64,000 bases of DNA, taken from positions 7,299,001 to 7,363,000 of the forward strand of contig NZ_CP163443.1 in assembly GCF_041053055.1 (NCBI RefSeq), in the 5' to 3' direction. Origin of the DNA: Streptomyces sp. R41 (GTDB taxonomy: Bacteria; Actinomycetota; Actinomycetes; Streptomycetales; Streptomycetaceae). This document shows positions 1 to 9,915 of this stretch, piece by piece (the stretch's first letter is position 1; every line of letters starts with the position of its first letter). The notes under the pieces are model-generated. The model had not been told where the DNA came from and searched no databases. It worked only from the letters and a program-made list of their open reading frames with translations. Position numbers and translations under genes: made by a program.

Positions 1-2
1 CC

Positions 3-452
3 CCGCAGGTCGGCATCGCGGTGAACCCGGATGGCGTGGTCGGCGTACCGCTGCCGCCGCTCGCCGTCGCCGAGCTGTGCCGGGCCGGGCGGACCCCGCT
101 GGACGGGCCCGCGAGCGGCGGCCGGGTGCGGCTGTTCGAGCCCGACTGGCAGGAGGACCCGGTGGACTTCCTGTCTGCCGCCTCGGCCGAGTTCGCCGAG
201 ACCGGCGTCGTGCTGACCGCCCGCCGCTGCCTGGCCGCCATCGAGACCGCCGACCCGGTCATGTTCATCGGCGTCGAACTCTCCCAGTGGGAGGGGGACC
301 TGCGGACGCTGCCCATGGAGGCGCTGGGCCGCGCACTGGGCAGGGCCGAGGTGAAATGGCCGGTGAACCTCGTCCTCCTGGACGTGGCCCAGGACCCGGT
401 GGGCGAATGGATGCGCGCCCAGGTGCGGCCCTTCTATCAGCAGGCCCACTAG
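3..452 (+). CDS. SseB-like protein, 5' end outside window
   Basis: The reading frame is open from the window edge and ends at TAG 450-452, so only the C-terminal 149 codons are visible. The GTG at 21 is probably internal, because coding-like sequence continues upstream of it. The end of the protein (W-M-R-A-x-V-R-P-F-Y) closely matches the end of the next gene (W-L-R-A-N-A-R-P-F-Y), so the two are tandem paralogs of the SseB family (enhanced serine sensitivity). The SseB name comes from an E. coli serine phenotype; the biochemical role is unknown. No membrane segment or signal peptide is visible. A hairpin repeat begins 3 bases after the stop. Confidence 0.75.
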   Translation, partial: PQVGIAVNPDGVVGVPLPPLAVAELCRAGRTPLDGPASGGRVRLFEPDWQEDPVDFLSAASAEFAETGVVLTARRCLAAIETADPVMFIGVELSQWEGDLRTLPMEALGRALGRAEVKWPVNLVLLDVAQDPVGEWMRAQVRPFYQQAH

Positions 453-454
453 GA

Positions 455-507
455 GCGCCCCGAAAGGGGCGCGGGGAACTGCGCGACCAGCCACGAGCGA
501 CCCGCAC
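455..507. repeat. Dispersed Streptomyces hairpin element, copy 1
   Basis: A 7-bp stem (GCGCCCC 455-461 and GGGGCGC 466-472) with a GAAA loop is followed by a GGGGAACTGCGCGACCAGCC-type tail ending in CCCGCA. I know this sequence as a very common Streptomyces intergenic repeat, usually just after stop codons. It may act as a 3'-end processing or termination signal for the preceding gene. A diverged copy lies at 28493-28571. Confidence 0.7.
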
Positions 508-515
508 TCGCGTGT

Positions 516-552
516 CGACAACAAGCCCCGGGCTCTTGGGCGGTTGTTGTCG
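516..552. terminator. Hairpin between the two sseB-like genes
   Basis: Arms CGACAACAA (516-524) and TTGTTGTCG (544-552) are perfectly complementary, with a further GCCC/GGGC inner pairing. There is no T-tract, which is usual for high-GC actinobacterial terminators. It could instead be an operator for the gene at 613. Confidence 0.5.
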
Positions 553-612
553 GCCGAGCCACCTAAGCTGGTTTCATATCCAGGGGCCAGGATTCTCGAA
601 GGGCGGTAAAGG

Positions 613-1413
613 GTGAGCGCGAGCGGCACGGCGGCGGCCGGGCAGGTCGAGCACATGCTGCGCCAGGTGACGCCCGGGCGCTACGACGCCTACGAGGCGC
701 TCCTTCGCGCGCTCGCGACCCCGTCGTCCGGCCAGGTCTGGATGCTGCTCTGGCACGGCCAGGCCGGTTCCCCGGACGCCCAGTACGGGAACATGGAGGT
801 CGACGGCTTCGGGTACGCGCCCTGTGTCACCTCCGCCCAGGAGCTCTCGGCCAGCGGCTGGAACCGTTCGTACGAGGTCGTCGACGGCCTAGACGTCGCC
901 CGCACCCTGTACCCCGACCACTTCGGCCTCTGGCTCAACCCGCACGCCCCGGGAGGTGGCGTCGGCATCCCCTGGCTGGACCTGCGCCGCATCGCCACCG
1001 GACTGGAGCGCCAGCCCTCGGGCCCGCTCCGGCTCTCCGAACCGGGCATCGAGATCCCGCAGTTCTACGCGCTCCTCTCGCAGAACGCGCACCGCACCTC
1101 GGCCGTGCGCTCGCTGCGCCGCGCCTGGGTGCAGCCCGCGCTCGGGGCGCCGTATCTGGCCATCGGCCTTGACGTGTACGACACGTCGCCGCCCGCCGTC
1201 GACTCGGTGCGCGCGATGATGCAGCAGTCCATCAGCGCGGTCCCGGACGGGCTGCCCGTCTCGACCGTCGCGATGTCCGACGAGTACGACCCGGTGGCGA
1301 TGTGGCTGCGGGCCAACGCCCGGCCGTTCTACGACCGCGAGGCGCACGCGGCTCCGGCGCAGGCACCGATGGCGGGCGGCTACGGCTATCCGCCGGCCCG
1401 CGGCGGCTACTGA
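613..1413 (+). CDS. SseB family protein (enhanced serine sensitivity)
   Basis: This 266-residue soluble protein has two halves: an N-terminal SseB-like domain (about residues 15-130) and a C-terminal SseB-like domain (about 150-245, ending W-L-R-A-N-A-R-P-F-Y). It closes with a Gly/Tyr/Pro-rich tail of about 20 residues. The GTG start follows an AAGGGCGG ribosome site at 599-606. It is the second of two tandem paralogs, but hairpins between them suggest separate transcripts. Its molecular role is not established; the family name refers to a serine-sensitivity phenotype. Assignment to the family is fairly firm, function is not. Confidence 0.75.
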   Translation: MSASGTAAAGQVEHMLRQVTPGRYDAYEALLRALATPSSGQVWMLLWHGQAGSPDAQYGNMEVDGFGYAPCVTSAQELSASGWNRSYEVVDGLDVARTLYPDHFGLWLNPHAPGGGVGIPWLDLRRIATGLERQPSGPLRLSEPGIEIPQFYALLSQNAHRTSAVRSLRRAWVQPALGAPYLAIGLDVYDTSPPAVDSVRAMMQQSISAVPDGLPVSTVAMSDEYDPVAMWLRANARPFYDREAHAAPAQAPMAGGYGYPPARGGY

Positions 1414-1878
1414 CCGGGGACCGGGGCCGGGGGAGCCCGGATCGGGCCCGGCTGTCATCATGACCTCGTACGGCCGTGTCGCGCCGCCCGCGCCTCGCGG
1501 CTGACCTGCGCGGGAGTGGACGTACGGGCTGGATGTCCGCTTTGAGGACGACATACGCCGGAAGGGTGCCTCGTGGGGCCTTTCGACCCAACTGCCCCCT
1601 GTCCGGCCCGCGTTACCCACTGTTCGGATAACGGAATCCCCTTAACCGCATCACGGTTGCGCATACTTTCTCCATCAGACCTGGCACGTGATCGTGCGGG
1701 CACTGAAGACTCCCCTGTCAGACATGGGGTCATCGATCCTGTGAGCGAGTGCAAGTCGAAGGATCAGCCGGGAAACCACTCCGCACCATCTGCGGTCCCT
1801 CCCGGCATGCAAGTGAACCAAGCCGCAGACAGCGGCGGGCGTAGGCCGGTCACCACCGGTCAGAGGGGTCGGGTCACT
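1414..1878. promoter_or_regulatory. 465-bp leader of the oligopeptide transporter operon
   Basis: No gene is supported here. A reading frame continues upstream of the transporter start, but its composition is less biased and the start at 1879 has a good ribosome site. GC-rich pairing near 1426-1452 could terminate the sseB transcript. A possible promoter is TTAACC (1642-1647) with TACTTT (1664-1669), spacing 16, which would leave a 5' leader of about 200 bases. The promoter call is weak. Confidence 0.35.
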
Positions 1879-2877
1879 GTGACCGCACCGATCGAGACCA
1901 CCGGGGCGGCAACGGAAGCACAGCCTGAGGCCGTGCTTGCCGGAGTCGACAAGGGGCAGATCGAGGGCCGTTCCCTGGGACAGATCGCCTGGACGCGCTT
2001 CAAGCGCGACAAGGTGGCGGTCGCCGGCGGTGTCATTGTCGTGCTGCTCATCCTGGTGGCCGTGCTCGCGCGGCCCATCCAGGCGATGTTCGGGCTGGAC
2101 CCGAACGCGTTCCACCAGGATCTGATCGATCCCAACACCTCGCTCCCCAAGGGCGACCTTGGCGGGATGAGCGCCGATCACCCGCTGGGTGTCGACCCGA
2201 AGTTCGGGCGCGACATCGCCACCCGCATCCTGGAGGGCTCCTGGGTGTCGCTGGTGGTCGCCTTCGGCGCCACGATCCTGTCGAACGTGATCGGCGCGAT
2301 CATGGGCGTCGTCGCGGGTTACTACGGCGGCCGGGTCGACTCGATCATCAGCCGCCTGATGGACACCTTCCTCGCCTTCCCCCTCCTGCTCTTCGCCATC
2401 TCCATCTCCGCCACCCTGCAGGGCGGCGCGTTCGGCCTCGAAGGGCTCCCGCTCCACCTGAGCGTGCTGATCTTCGTCATCGGCTTCTTCAACTGGCCCT
2501 ACCTGGGCCGGATCGTCCGCGGCCAGACGCTCGCCCTGCGCGAGCGGGAATTCGTGGACGCCTCCCGGGGCATGGGCGCCAAGGGCCCGTACATCCTCTT
2601 CCGGGAGCTGCTGCCCAACCTGGTCGGCCCGATCATCGTCTACTCGACGCTGCTCATCCCGACCAACATCCTCTTCGAGGCGTCCCTGAGCTTCCTGGGG
2701 GTCGGCATCCAGCCCCCGCAGGCGTCCTGGGGCGGCATGCTCAGGGAGGCGGTCACCTTCTACGAGGTCGATCCGCAGTACATGATCGTGCCTGGCCTCG
2801 CCATCTTCGTGACCGTGCTGGCGTTCAACTTGCTCGGCGACGGTCTCCGCGACGCTCTCGACCCGCGCAGCCGCTGA
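1879..2877 (+). CDS. Oligopeptide ABC transporter permease, DppC/OppC type
   Basis: This is the inner-membrane permease of a peptide importer, 332 residues. An N-terminal cytoplasmic region holds the OppC_N-like stretch (W-x-R-F-K-R-D-K) before the first membrane helix. The later region carries the binding-protein-dependent transport fold with about six helices; the coupling loop is around D-A-S-R-G-M-G-A-K-G, and the segment F-E-A-S-L-S-F-L-G-V-G is typical of DppC. The GTG at 1879 was chosen because AGAGGGG at 1862-1868 lies about 10 bases upstream and the length fits the family. It is first in the permease, binding protein, permease, ATPase, ATPase operon; placing DppC first is unusual. 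Confidence 0.88.
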   Translation: MTAPIETTGAATEAQPEAVLAGVDKGQIEGRSLGQIAWTRFKRDKVAVAGGVIVVLLILVAVLARPIQAMFGLDPNAFHQDLIDPNTSLPKGDLGGMSADHPLGVDPKFGRDIATRILEGSWVSLVVAFGATILSNVIGAIMGVVAGYYGGRVDSIISRLMDTFLAFPLLLFAISISATLQGGAFGLEGLPLHLSVLIFVIGFFNWPYLGRIVRGQTLALREREFVDASRGMGAKGPYILFRELLPNLVGPIIVYSTLLIPTNILFEASLSFLGVGIQPPQASWGGMLREAVTFYEVDPQYMIVPGLAIFVTVLAFNLLGDGLRDALDPRSR

Positions 2878-2936
2878 GTCCGGCCGCGAACCGAGAGCCC
2901 ATCAAGTTTCCGACAATGGAGGGGAACCCGACCATC

Positions 2937-4688
2937 ATGCGAAGGTCAGCGCTGGCCGCAGTTGCGGCCATCGGCTCCGTGAGCCTGCTTCTCGCAGGCT
3001 GCAGCAAGGCCGATGACAACAAGAACGACGACAACACCAAATCAGCTGGGGCCAACGCAGCGACCAAGGATGTCGTCAACGCCTCCACGAAGAAGGGGGG
3101 CACGGTCACTTACGAGCTGTCCGATGTCCCGGACTCCTTCGACCCCGGCAACACGTACTACGCGTACATGTACAACTTCAGCCGGCTGTACGCCCGCCCG
3201 CTGATGACGTTCCAGCCCGGCGCCGGGGAGAAGGGCAACACCCTCGTCCCGGACCTCGCCGCGAGCAAGGGCGTTCCGAGCGACGGCGGCAAGACCTGGA
3301 CGTACAAGCTGCGTACGGGCCTGAAGTACCAGGACGGCTCGGCGATCACGTCGAAGGACGTCAAGTACGCCGTCGAGCGCTCGAACTTCGCGCGTGACGT
3401 GCTCTCCCTCGGCCCGAACTACTTCCAGCAGTTCATGGCCGGCGGCGACAAGTACAAGGGCCCCTACAAGGACAAGAGCGCCAAGGGCCTGTCGTCGATC
3501 GAGACGCCGGACGACACCACCGTCGTCTTCCACCTGAACCAGGCCTTCCAGGAGTTCGACTACCTGGTCGCGGCGCCGCAGACGGCTCCGGTGCCCCAGG
3601 CGAAGGACAAGGGCGTCGACTACGTCAAGAACATCGTCTCCTCGGGTTCCTACAAGTTCCAGAGCTACTCCGAGGGCAAGCAGGCCGTCCTCGTCCGCAA
3701 CGAGAACTGGGACGCGAAGACCGACCCGCTGCGCAAGCAGTACCCGGACAAGATCGTCGTCAACCTGAAGGTCAACGCCGAGACGATCGACAAGGACGTC
3801 CTGGCCGGCGACGCGATCGACCTCGGTGGTACGGGTGTCCAGGCCGCGACCCAGGCCCAGGTGCTCGCCTCCGCCGACAAGAAGGCGGGCACGGACAACA
3901 CCTACGGTGGCCGTCTCGTCTACATGGCGATCAACACCAAGGTGAAGCCGTTCGACAAGGTCGAGTGCCGCAAGGCCGTGCAGTACGCGATCGACAAGGT
4001 CTCGGTGCAGACCGCCGAGGGCGGCCCGATCCGCGGTGACATCGCCTCCACCGTTCTCCCGCCGGACATCCCGGGCTACGAGAAGTCGGACGTCTACGCG
4101 TCCACCGGCAGCAAGGGCGACGCGGCCAAGGCCAAGGAGCAGCTGAAGGCCTGCGGCAAGTCGAAGATCAGCACGAACATCTCGGCGCGCAGCGACCGCC
4201 CGCAGGAGATCGACGCGGCCACCGCGATCATCAACTCGCTGAAGAAGGTCGGCATCAACGCCAGCCTGAAGCAGTACCCGTCGGGCAAGTACTTCACCGA
4301 CTACGCCGGTGTCCCGAAGTTCACCGAGAAGAACAACATCGGTCTGATCATGATGCAGTGGGGTGCCGACTGGCCGTCCGGCTACGGCTTCCTGCAGCAG
4401 ATCCTGAACGGCAAGGCGATCAGCCAGTCGGGCAACACGAACCTGTCGCAGTACGACAACAAGGACGTGAACGCTCTCCTGGCGAAGGCGATCGGCACTC
4501 AGGACACCACTGAGCGCAACAGCCTCTACACCCAGATCGACAAGCAGACCATGGACGACGCCGTCCTCGTCCCGCTGACCTACTTCAAGGTGCTGCTGGC
4601 CCGCCCGCAGAACGCCACCAACGTGGTCTCCACGGCGGCCTTCAGCGGTCAGTACGACTACCTCAACATCGGCACCACGAAGAAGTAG
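2937..4688 (+). CDS. Oligopeptide-binding lipoprotein (SBP family 5)
   Basis: This extracellular substrate-binding protein delivers peptides to the importer. Residues 1-22 form a lipoprotein signal (M-R-R, hydrophobic core, L-A-G-C with Cys22), followed by a charged Asp/Asn/Lys-rich linker of about 40 residues. The rest (583 in all) is the family 5 binding fold. The ATG at 2937 is preferred over 2916 because GGAGGGG (2918-2924) is correctly placed for it and the signal peptide then starts M-R-R. Lysine content is higher than in neighbours, as is usual for these proteins. A strong hairpin follows 27 bases after the stop, probably favouring higher expression of this gene than of the permease below it. 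Confidence 0.92.
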   Translation: MRRSALAAVAAIGSVSLLLAGCSKADDNKNDDNTKSAGANAATKDVVNASTKKGGTVTYELSDVPDSFDPGNTYYAYMYNFSRLYARPLMTFQPGAGEKGNTLVPDLAASKGVPSDGGKTWTYKLRTGLKYQDGSAITSKDVKYAVERSNFARDVLSLGPNYFQQFMAGGDKYKGPYKDKSAKGLSSIETPDDTTVVFHLNQAFQEFDYLVAAPQTAPVPQAKDKGVDYVKNIVSSGSYKFQSYSEGKQAVLVRNENWDAKTDPLRKQYPDKIVVNLKVNAETIDKDVLAGDAIDLGGTGVQAATQAQVLASADKKAGTDNTYGGRLVYMAINTKVKPFDKVECRKAVQYAIDKVSVQTAEGGPIRGDIASTVLPPDIPGYEKSDVYASTGSKGDAAKAKEQLKACGKSKISTNISARSDRPQEIDAATAIINSLKKVGINASLKQYPSGKYFTDYAGVPKFTEKNNIGLIMMQWGADWPSGYGFLQQILNGKAISQSGNTNLSQYDNKDVNALLAKAIGTQDTTERNSLYTQIDKQTMDDAVLVPLTYFKVLLARPQNATNVVSTAAFSGQYDYLNIGTTKK

Positions 4689-4715
4689 CAGCCCCGGAAG
4701 GCAGGTGAAGGCATT

Positions 4716-4747
4716 GGTGCCCGCGGGCTTCGCGGCCCGCGGGCACC
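4716..4747. terminator. Intra-operon hairpin after the binding-protein gene
   Basis: GGTGCCCGCGGG (4716-4727) pairs perfectly with CCCGCGGGCACC (4736-4747), and one more C-G pair closes a small loop. It stands between the binding protein and the next permease, whose start is 13 bases from its right arm with no recognisable Shine-Dalgarno. The likely role is partial termination or 3' mRNA stabilisation, giving excess binding protein. Confidence 0.7.
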
Positions 4748-4760
4748 AGCGCCGATCCCC

Positions 4761-5764
4761 GTGATCTCGTACATCCTCCGTCGGACGGTAGCGGCAGTGA
4801 TCCTGCTGCTGGTCGTCTCCGCGGTCACCTTCGCCATCTTCTTCCTGCTGCCACGGATGGCCGGCCAGACCGCCGACCAGTTGGCGCAGCAGTACATCGG
4901 GAAGAGTCCGTCGAAGGCCGACATCCTCGCGGTCAAGCACAACCTCGGTCTGGACCAGCCCCTGTACGTCCAGTACTGGCACTTCATCAAGGGGATCGTG
5001 GGCGGCGCCACCTACAACCTGGGCCCCACCACGGTGCACTGCGACGCACCCTGCTTCGGTTACTCCTTCAAGGACCACGTGGCGGTCTGGCCGGAGCTCA
5101 CCTCCCGTCTTCCGATCACCCTCTCGCTGGCCGGGGGCGCCGCCGTGCTGTGGCTGATCTCGGGTGTGACGGTCGGTGTGATCTCCGCGCTGAAGCCGCG
5201 CTCGTTCTTCGACCGCAGCTTCATGGGCGTCGCGCTCGCCGGTGTCTCGCTGCCCATGTTCTTCACGGGCAACCTGGCGCTCCTCCTCTTCACCTACCAG
5301 TGGCCGATCTTCGGCCGCACCTACGTCCCGTTCACCGAGAACCCCGCGCAGTGGGCCAACACGCTCTTCCCCGCGTGGTGTTCACTCGCGCTCCTGTACT
5401 CCGCCATCTACGCGCGGCTCACCCGCTCGGGCATGCTGGAGACGATGAACGAGGACTTCATCCGCACGGCCCGAGCCAAGGGACTGCGGGAGCGCAACGT
5501 GGTGGTCCGGCACGGACTGCGCGCTGCGCTCACCCCGATCATCACGGTCTTCGGCATGGACCTCGGCCTGTTGCTCGGCGGCGCCGTGATCACCGAGACC
5601 GTGTTCTCGCTGCACGGCATCGGCGAGTACGCGGTGGATGGCATCACCGACAACGACCTGCCCAAGATCCTCGGCGTGACCCTGCTCGCCGCCTTCTTCG
5701 TAGTGATCGCAAATCTCCTGGTGGACCTGCTGTACGCCGCCGCCGACCCGCGGGTGAGGCTCTC

Positions 5765-5768
<4 letters not shown>
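4761..5768 (+). CDS. Oligopeptide ABC transporter permease, DppB/OppB type
   Basis: This is the second permease, 335 residues. It begins with the family-typical I-S-Y-I-L-R-R, then helix 1, then a long external loop (about residues 30-115) that includes a C-x-x-x-C pair, and then a five-helix transport domain. The coupling-loop sequence R-T-A-R-A-K-G-L is present, and the protein ends A-D-P-R-V-R-L-S as DppB proteins do. The GTG start is set by homology of the N terminus, since no ribosome site is visible behind the upstream hairpin. Its stop overlaps the next start (GTGA), so translation of the following ATPase is probably coupled. Confidence 0.9.
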
Positions 5769-6858
<1,090 letters not shown>

Positions 6859-6862
<4 letters not shown>

Positions 6863-8328
6863 GTGAGACAAAGAAAACGGACGCCGCCGACGCGGTCATC
6901 CCGCAGCAGGCAGCGGCCGCCGAGGACCGCGCGGACTCCGCGAAGGGTTCGGACGAGCGCGAGGTCCTGCTCCGGGTGCAGGGGCTGAAGAAGCACTTCC
7001 CCATCCGCAAGGGTGTCCTCCAGCGCCAGGTCGCCGCGGTCAAGGCGGTCGACGGCATCGACTTCGAGGTCCGCAAGGGCGAAACCCTGGGCGTCGTCGG
7101 CGAGTCCGGCTGCGGCAAGTCGACCATGGGCCGGGTCATCACCCGCCTCCAGGACCCGACCGGCGGCACCATCGAGTTCGAGGGCCAGGACATCACCTCG
7201 CTCAGCGCGGGGAAGATGCGCCCGCTGCGCCGGGACATCCAGATGATCTTCCAGGACCCGTACGGGTCGCTGAACCCCCGGCACACCATCGGCTCGATCG
7301 TCTCGGCGCCCTTCCGGCTCCAGGGCGTGGAGCCCGAGGGCGGCGTGAAGAAGGAGGTCCAGCGGCTCCTGGAGCTGGTGGGCCTGAGCCCCGAGCACTA
7401 CAACCGCTACCCGCACGAGTTCTCCGGCGGTCAGCGCCAGCGCATCGGCATCGCCCGCGCGCTCGCCCTGAAGCCGAAGCTGGTCGTGGCGGACGAGCCG
7501 GTCTCCGCGCTGGACGTGTCGATCCAGGCGCAGGTCGTGAACCTGATGGACGACCTGCAGTCCGAGCTCGGTCTGACGTACGTGATCATCGCGCACGACC
7601 TCTCCGTCGTACGCCATGTCTCGGACCGCATCGCGGTGATGTACCTCGGCAAGATCGTCGAACTCGCCGACCGCACCTCGCTGTACGAGGCGCCGATGCA
7701 CCCGTACACCAAGGCCCTGATGTCGGCCGTGCCGGTGCCGGACCCCAAGCGCCGGGGCACCAAGAGCGAGCGGATCCTGCTCAAGGGCGATGTGCCCTCG
7801 CCGATCTCGCCGCCGAGCGGCTGCCGCTTCCACACGCGGTGCTGGAAGGCCACGGAGATCTGCAAGACGACCGAGCCCCTGCTGCTTGAGCTGAAGCCCG
7901 GTCAGCAGGTCGCCTGCCACCACCCGGAGAACGCCGAGGACCAGGCGCCCCAGGACACGGTGCTGCTGTCGGCGGCGAAGGAGGCGGTGGAGCTGGTGCT
8001 TCCGGCGCAGTCTTCTGCGAAGGAGCCCGAGGCGTCCGAGGAGACTGCGGAGCCGGAGGCTGCTGAGCCGGAGGTCTCGGAGGCGGCTGCCGACGACGAG
8101 ACGCCTGCCGACGAGGAGGCACCTGCCGAGGCCGAAGCCGAGGAGGCCGACGCCTCCGCCGAAGCGGAGACCGAAGCCGAGGAGGCCGACGCCTCCGCCG
8201 AAGCGGAGACCGAAGCCGAGGAGGCCGACGCCTCCGCCGAAGCCGGGGAAGCGTCCGCCGAGGCCGAAGCCCCCGAGGCGAAGGCCGACGCCGCGGAAGC
8301 TGATCGTCAGGAGTCAACCGGCAAGTAG
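6859..8328 (+). CDS. Oligopeptide ABC transporter ATPase, OppF/DppF type, with acidic repeat tail
   Basis: This is the partner ATPase, 489 residues, much longer than the usual 330 or so. Walker A (G-E-S-G-C-G-K-S), signature (F-S-G-G-Q-R-Q-R), Walker B ([11 protein letters not shown]) and switch His (I-A-H-D) are all intact. The C-terminal extension ends its conserved part near residue 360. Beyond that is an Ala/Glu/Asp-rich tail of about 125 residues, including tandem 13-residue repeats. The tail is probably disordered and not needed for ATP hydrolysis. The start overlaps the OppD stop. A short inverted repeat (8331-8353) follows the stop and may end the operon. Confidence 0.92.
8137..8242 (+). 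repeat. 39-bp in-frame tandem repeat in the oppF tail
   Basis: Units at 8137-8175 and 8176-8214 are identical by eye, and a partial third unit runs from 8215 to about 8242. Each unit encodes 13 residues ([13 protein letters not shown]). Because the unit is a multiple of three, copy number can change without frameshift. Confidence 0.9.
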
Positions 8329-8424
8329 GCCATGACGACTTGGCAAAGTCATGAACATGCTCGTACGGGAGAGTGCAGAGTCTCGCGTGTCCGTTAGTTC
8401 GGAACACGTTCGAAAGGGACGCTC

Positions 8425-9816
8425 ATGGCACTCTCCCGTTCGGCACGTTTAGGAGCCCTCGCGACCGCGGCGGCCTCCTTCCTCCTCATCGCCGCCTCCT
8501 CCGCCCCGACCCCGGGCGCCGACGGCATCGGCGACCCGTACTTCCCGCAGCTCGGCAACGGCGGCTTCGACGCCCGCCACTACGACCTCGACGTGGCGTA
8601 CAATCCGGACACCGACCGCCTCGACGGCCGCACGACGATCACGGCACGCGCCACCCAGAACCTCTCCGCCTTCGACCTGGACCTGCAGAAGCTGGACGTC
8701 ACGAAGGTCGAAGTGAACGGCAGACGAGCCGACTTCACACGGGCGGGCGACGAGATCCACATCACGCCGCGCGGCCCGCTGCCGAAGGGCCGGACCTTCA
8801 CGGTGACCGTCACCTACGGCGGTGTCCCCGAGCCCCTCAACGGCCCCATCGTCTTCGGCTCCGACTACGGATGGATGAAGACCACCGACGGCGTCTTCGT
8901 CGCCTGCGAACCCAACGCCGCCTCCACCTGGTTCCCGTCCAGCGACCACCCGTCCGACAAGGCCACGTACGACATCCGCATCAAGGCCCCGAAGGGCCTG
9001 ACCGGTGTCTCCAACGGCCGCCTGATATCGACGTACGACAAGGGCGGCCAGACCGTCACGCACTGGCGCGAGAACAAGGCCATGGCCACGTATCTCGCGA
9101 CCGCGACCATCGGCAAGTTCGATGTGAAGACGGGCACGACACCGGCCGGCACACCCATCTACGTCGCCATCGACCCGGTGCTCGCGAACAGCAACAGCGT
9201 CGACGTGTACGGCGTCACGGCGGAGGCCACCGACTACTGGTCGCAGGTGTTCGGGCCGTACCCCTTCGAGGAGACCGGCGCGATCGTCGACGACATGCCG
9301 GAGGCCGGCTTCTCGCTGGAGGTCCAGTCGAAGCCCGCGTACTCCGCCGTGCGCTCCGAGACGACCATCGTGCACGAGCTGGCCCACCAGTGGTTCGGCG
9401 ATTCCGTCTCGGTGGAGCGCTGGAAGGACATCTGGCTGAACGAGGGCTTCGCGACCTACGCCCAGTGGCTGTGGTCCGAGCACAAGGGCATCCGCTCTGC
9501 GCACGACTCGTTCGTGGCCGGGTACAACGCGCGGCCCGCGGACTCCGCCTTCTGGCAGATCACGGTCGCCGACCCGCAGCGCGACACCATGTTCGCCTCC
9601 GCGGTCTACCAGCGCGGCGCGATGACGCTCCAGATGCTGCGCGAACGCATCGGCGACACCGCCTTCTTCAAGCTGCTGCCCGCCTGGACGAAGCTGCACC
9701 GCTACGGCAACGCGAACACCGCGGACTTCATCAAGCTCGCCGAGAAGATCTCGGGCCGGCAGCTCGACGACCTGTTCCGGACCTGGATCTACACGACCGG
9801 CAAGCCCGTGGTGTAG
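8425..9816 (+). CDS. Secreted M1-family zinc metallopeptidase
   Basis: This 463-residue protein has a Sec-type signal peptide of about 35 residues ending near S-S-A-P-T-P-G-A. The N-terminal beta domain is followed by a gluzincin catalytic domain. The zinc site is H-E-L-A-H at residues 317-321 with the third ligand Glu340 in N-E-G-F-A, exactly the HExxH-x18-E spacing. The G-x-M-E-N exopeptidase motif of typical M1 aminopeptidases is not seen; the equivalent region reads A-G-F-S-L-E-V-Q-S, so aminopeptidase specificity is uncertain. The C-terminal helical domain of large aminopeptidases is absent. AAAGGG before the ATG is the ribosome site. It lies after the peptide importer and may supply peptides to it, which is inference. 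Confidence 0.88.
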   Translation: MALSRSARLGALATAAASFLLIAASSAPTPGADGIGDPYFPQLGNGGFDARHYDLDVAYNPDTDRLDGRTTITARATQNLSAFDLDLQKLDVTKVEVNGRRADFTRAGDEIHITPRGPLPKGRTFTVTVTYGGVPEPLNGPIVFGSDYGWMKTTDGVFVACEPNAASTWFPSSDHPSDKATYDIRIKAPKGLTGVSNGRLISTYDKGGQTVTHWRENKAMATYLATATIGKFDVKTGTTPAGTPIYVAIDPVLANSNSVDVYGVTAEATDYWSQVFGPYPFEETGAIVDDMPEAGFSLEVQSKPAYSAVRSETTIVHELAHQWFGDSVSVERWKDIWLNEGFATYAQWLWSEHKGIRSAHDSFVAGYNARPADSAFWQITVADPQRDTMFASAVYQRGAMTLQMLRERIGDTAFFKLLPAWTKLHRYGNANTADFIKLAEKISGRQLDDLFRTWIYTTGKPVV

Positions 9817-9822
9817 GCCGTA

Positions 9823-9860
9823 CTGTCTGCCGTACCGCCACTGCTGTCTGCCGTACCGCC
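9823..9860 (+). repeat. 17-bp direct repeat after the peptidase gene
   Basis: Two copies of CTGTCTGCCGTACCGCC, at 9823-9839 and 9844-9860, have a 21-bp period. The second falls in the upstream region of the channel gene. No function is evident. Confidence 0.8.
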
Positions 9861-9915
9861 TGCCGCGGACCTTGCTTTGTAAGGTGCACGCCCGTCGGCG
9901 GGTGAGAATGTTCGG

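Noticed and set aside
1573..1878. Longer N terminus for the DppC permease
   Set aside because: The extra 102 residues are polar with weaker codon bias and would be unusual for the family; AGAGGGG supports GTG 1879.
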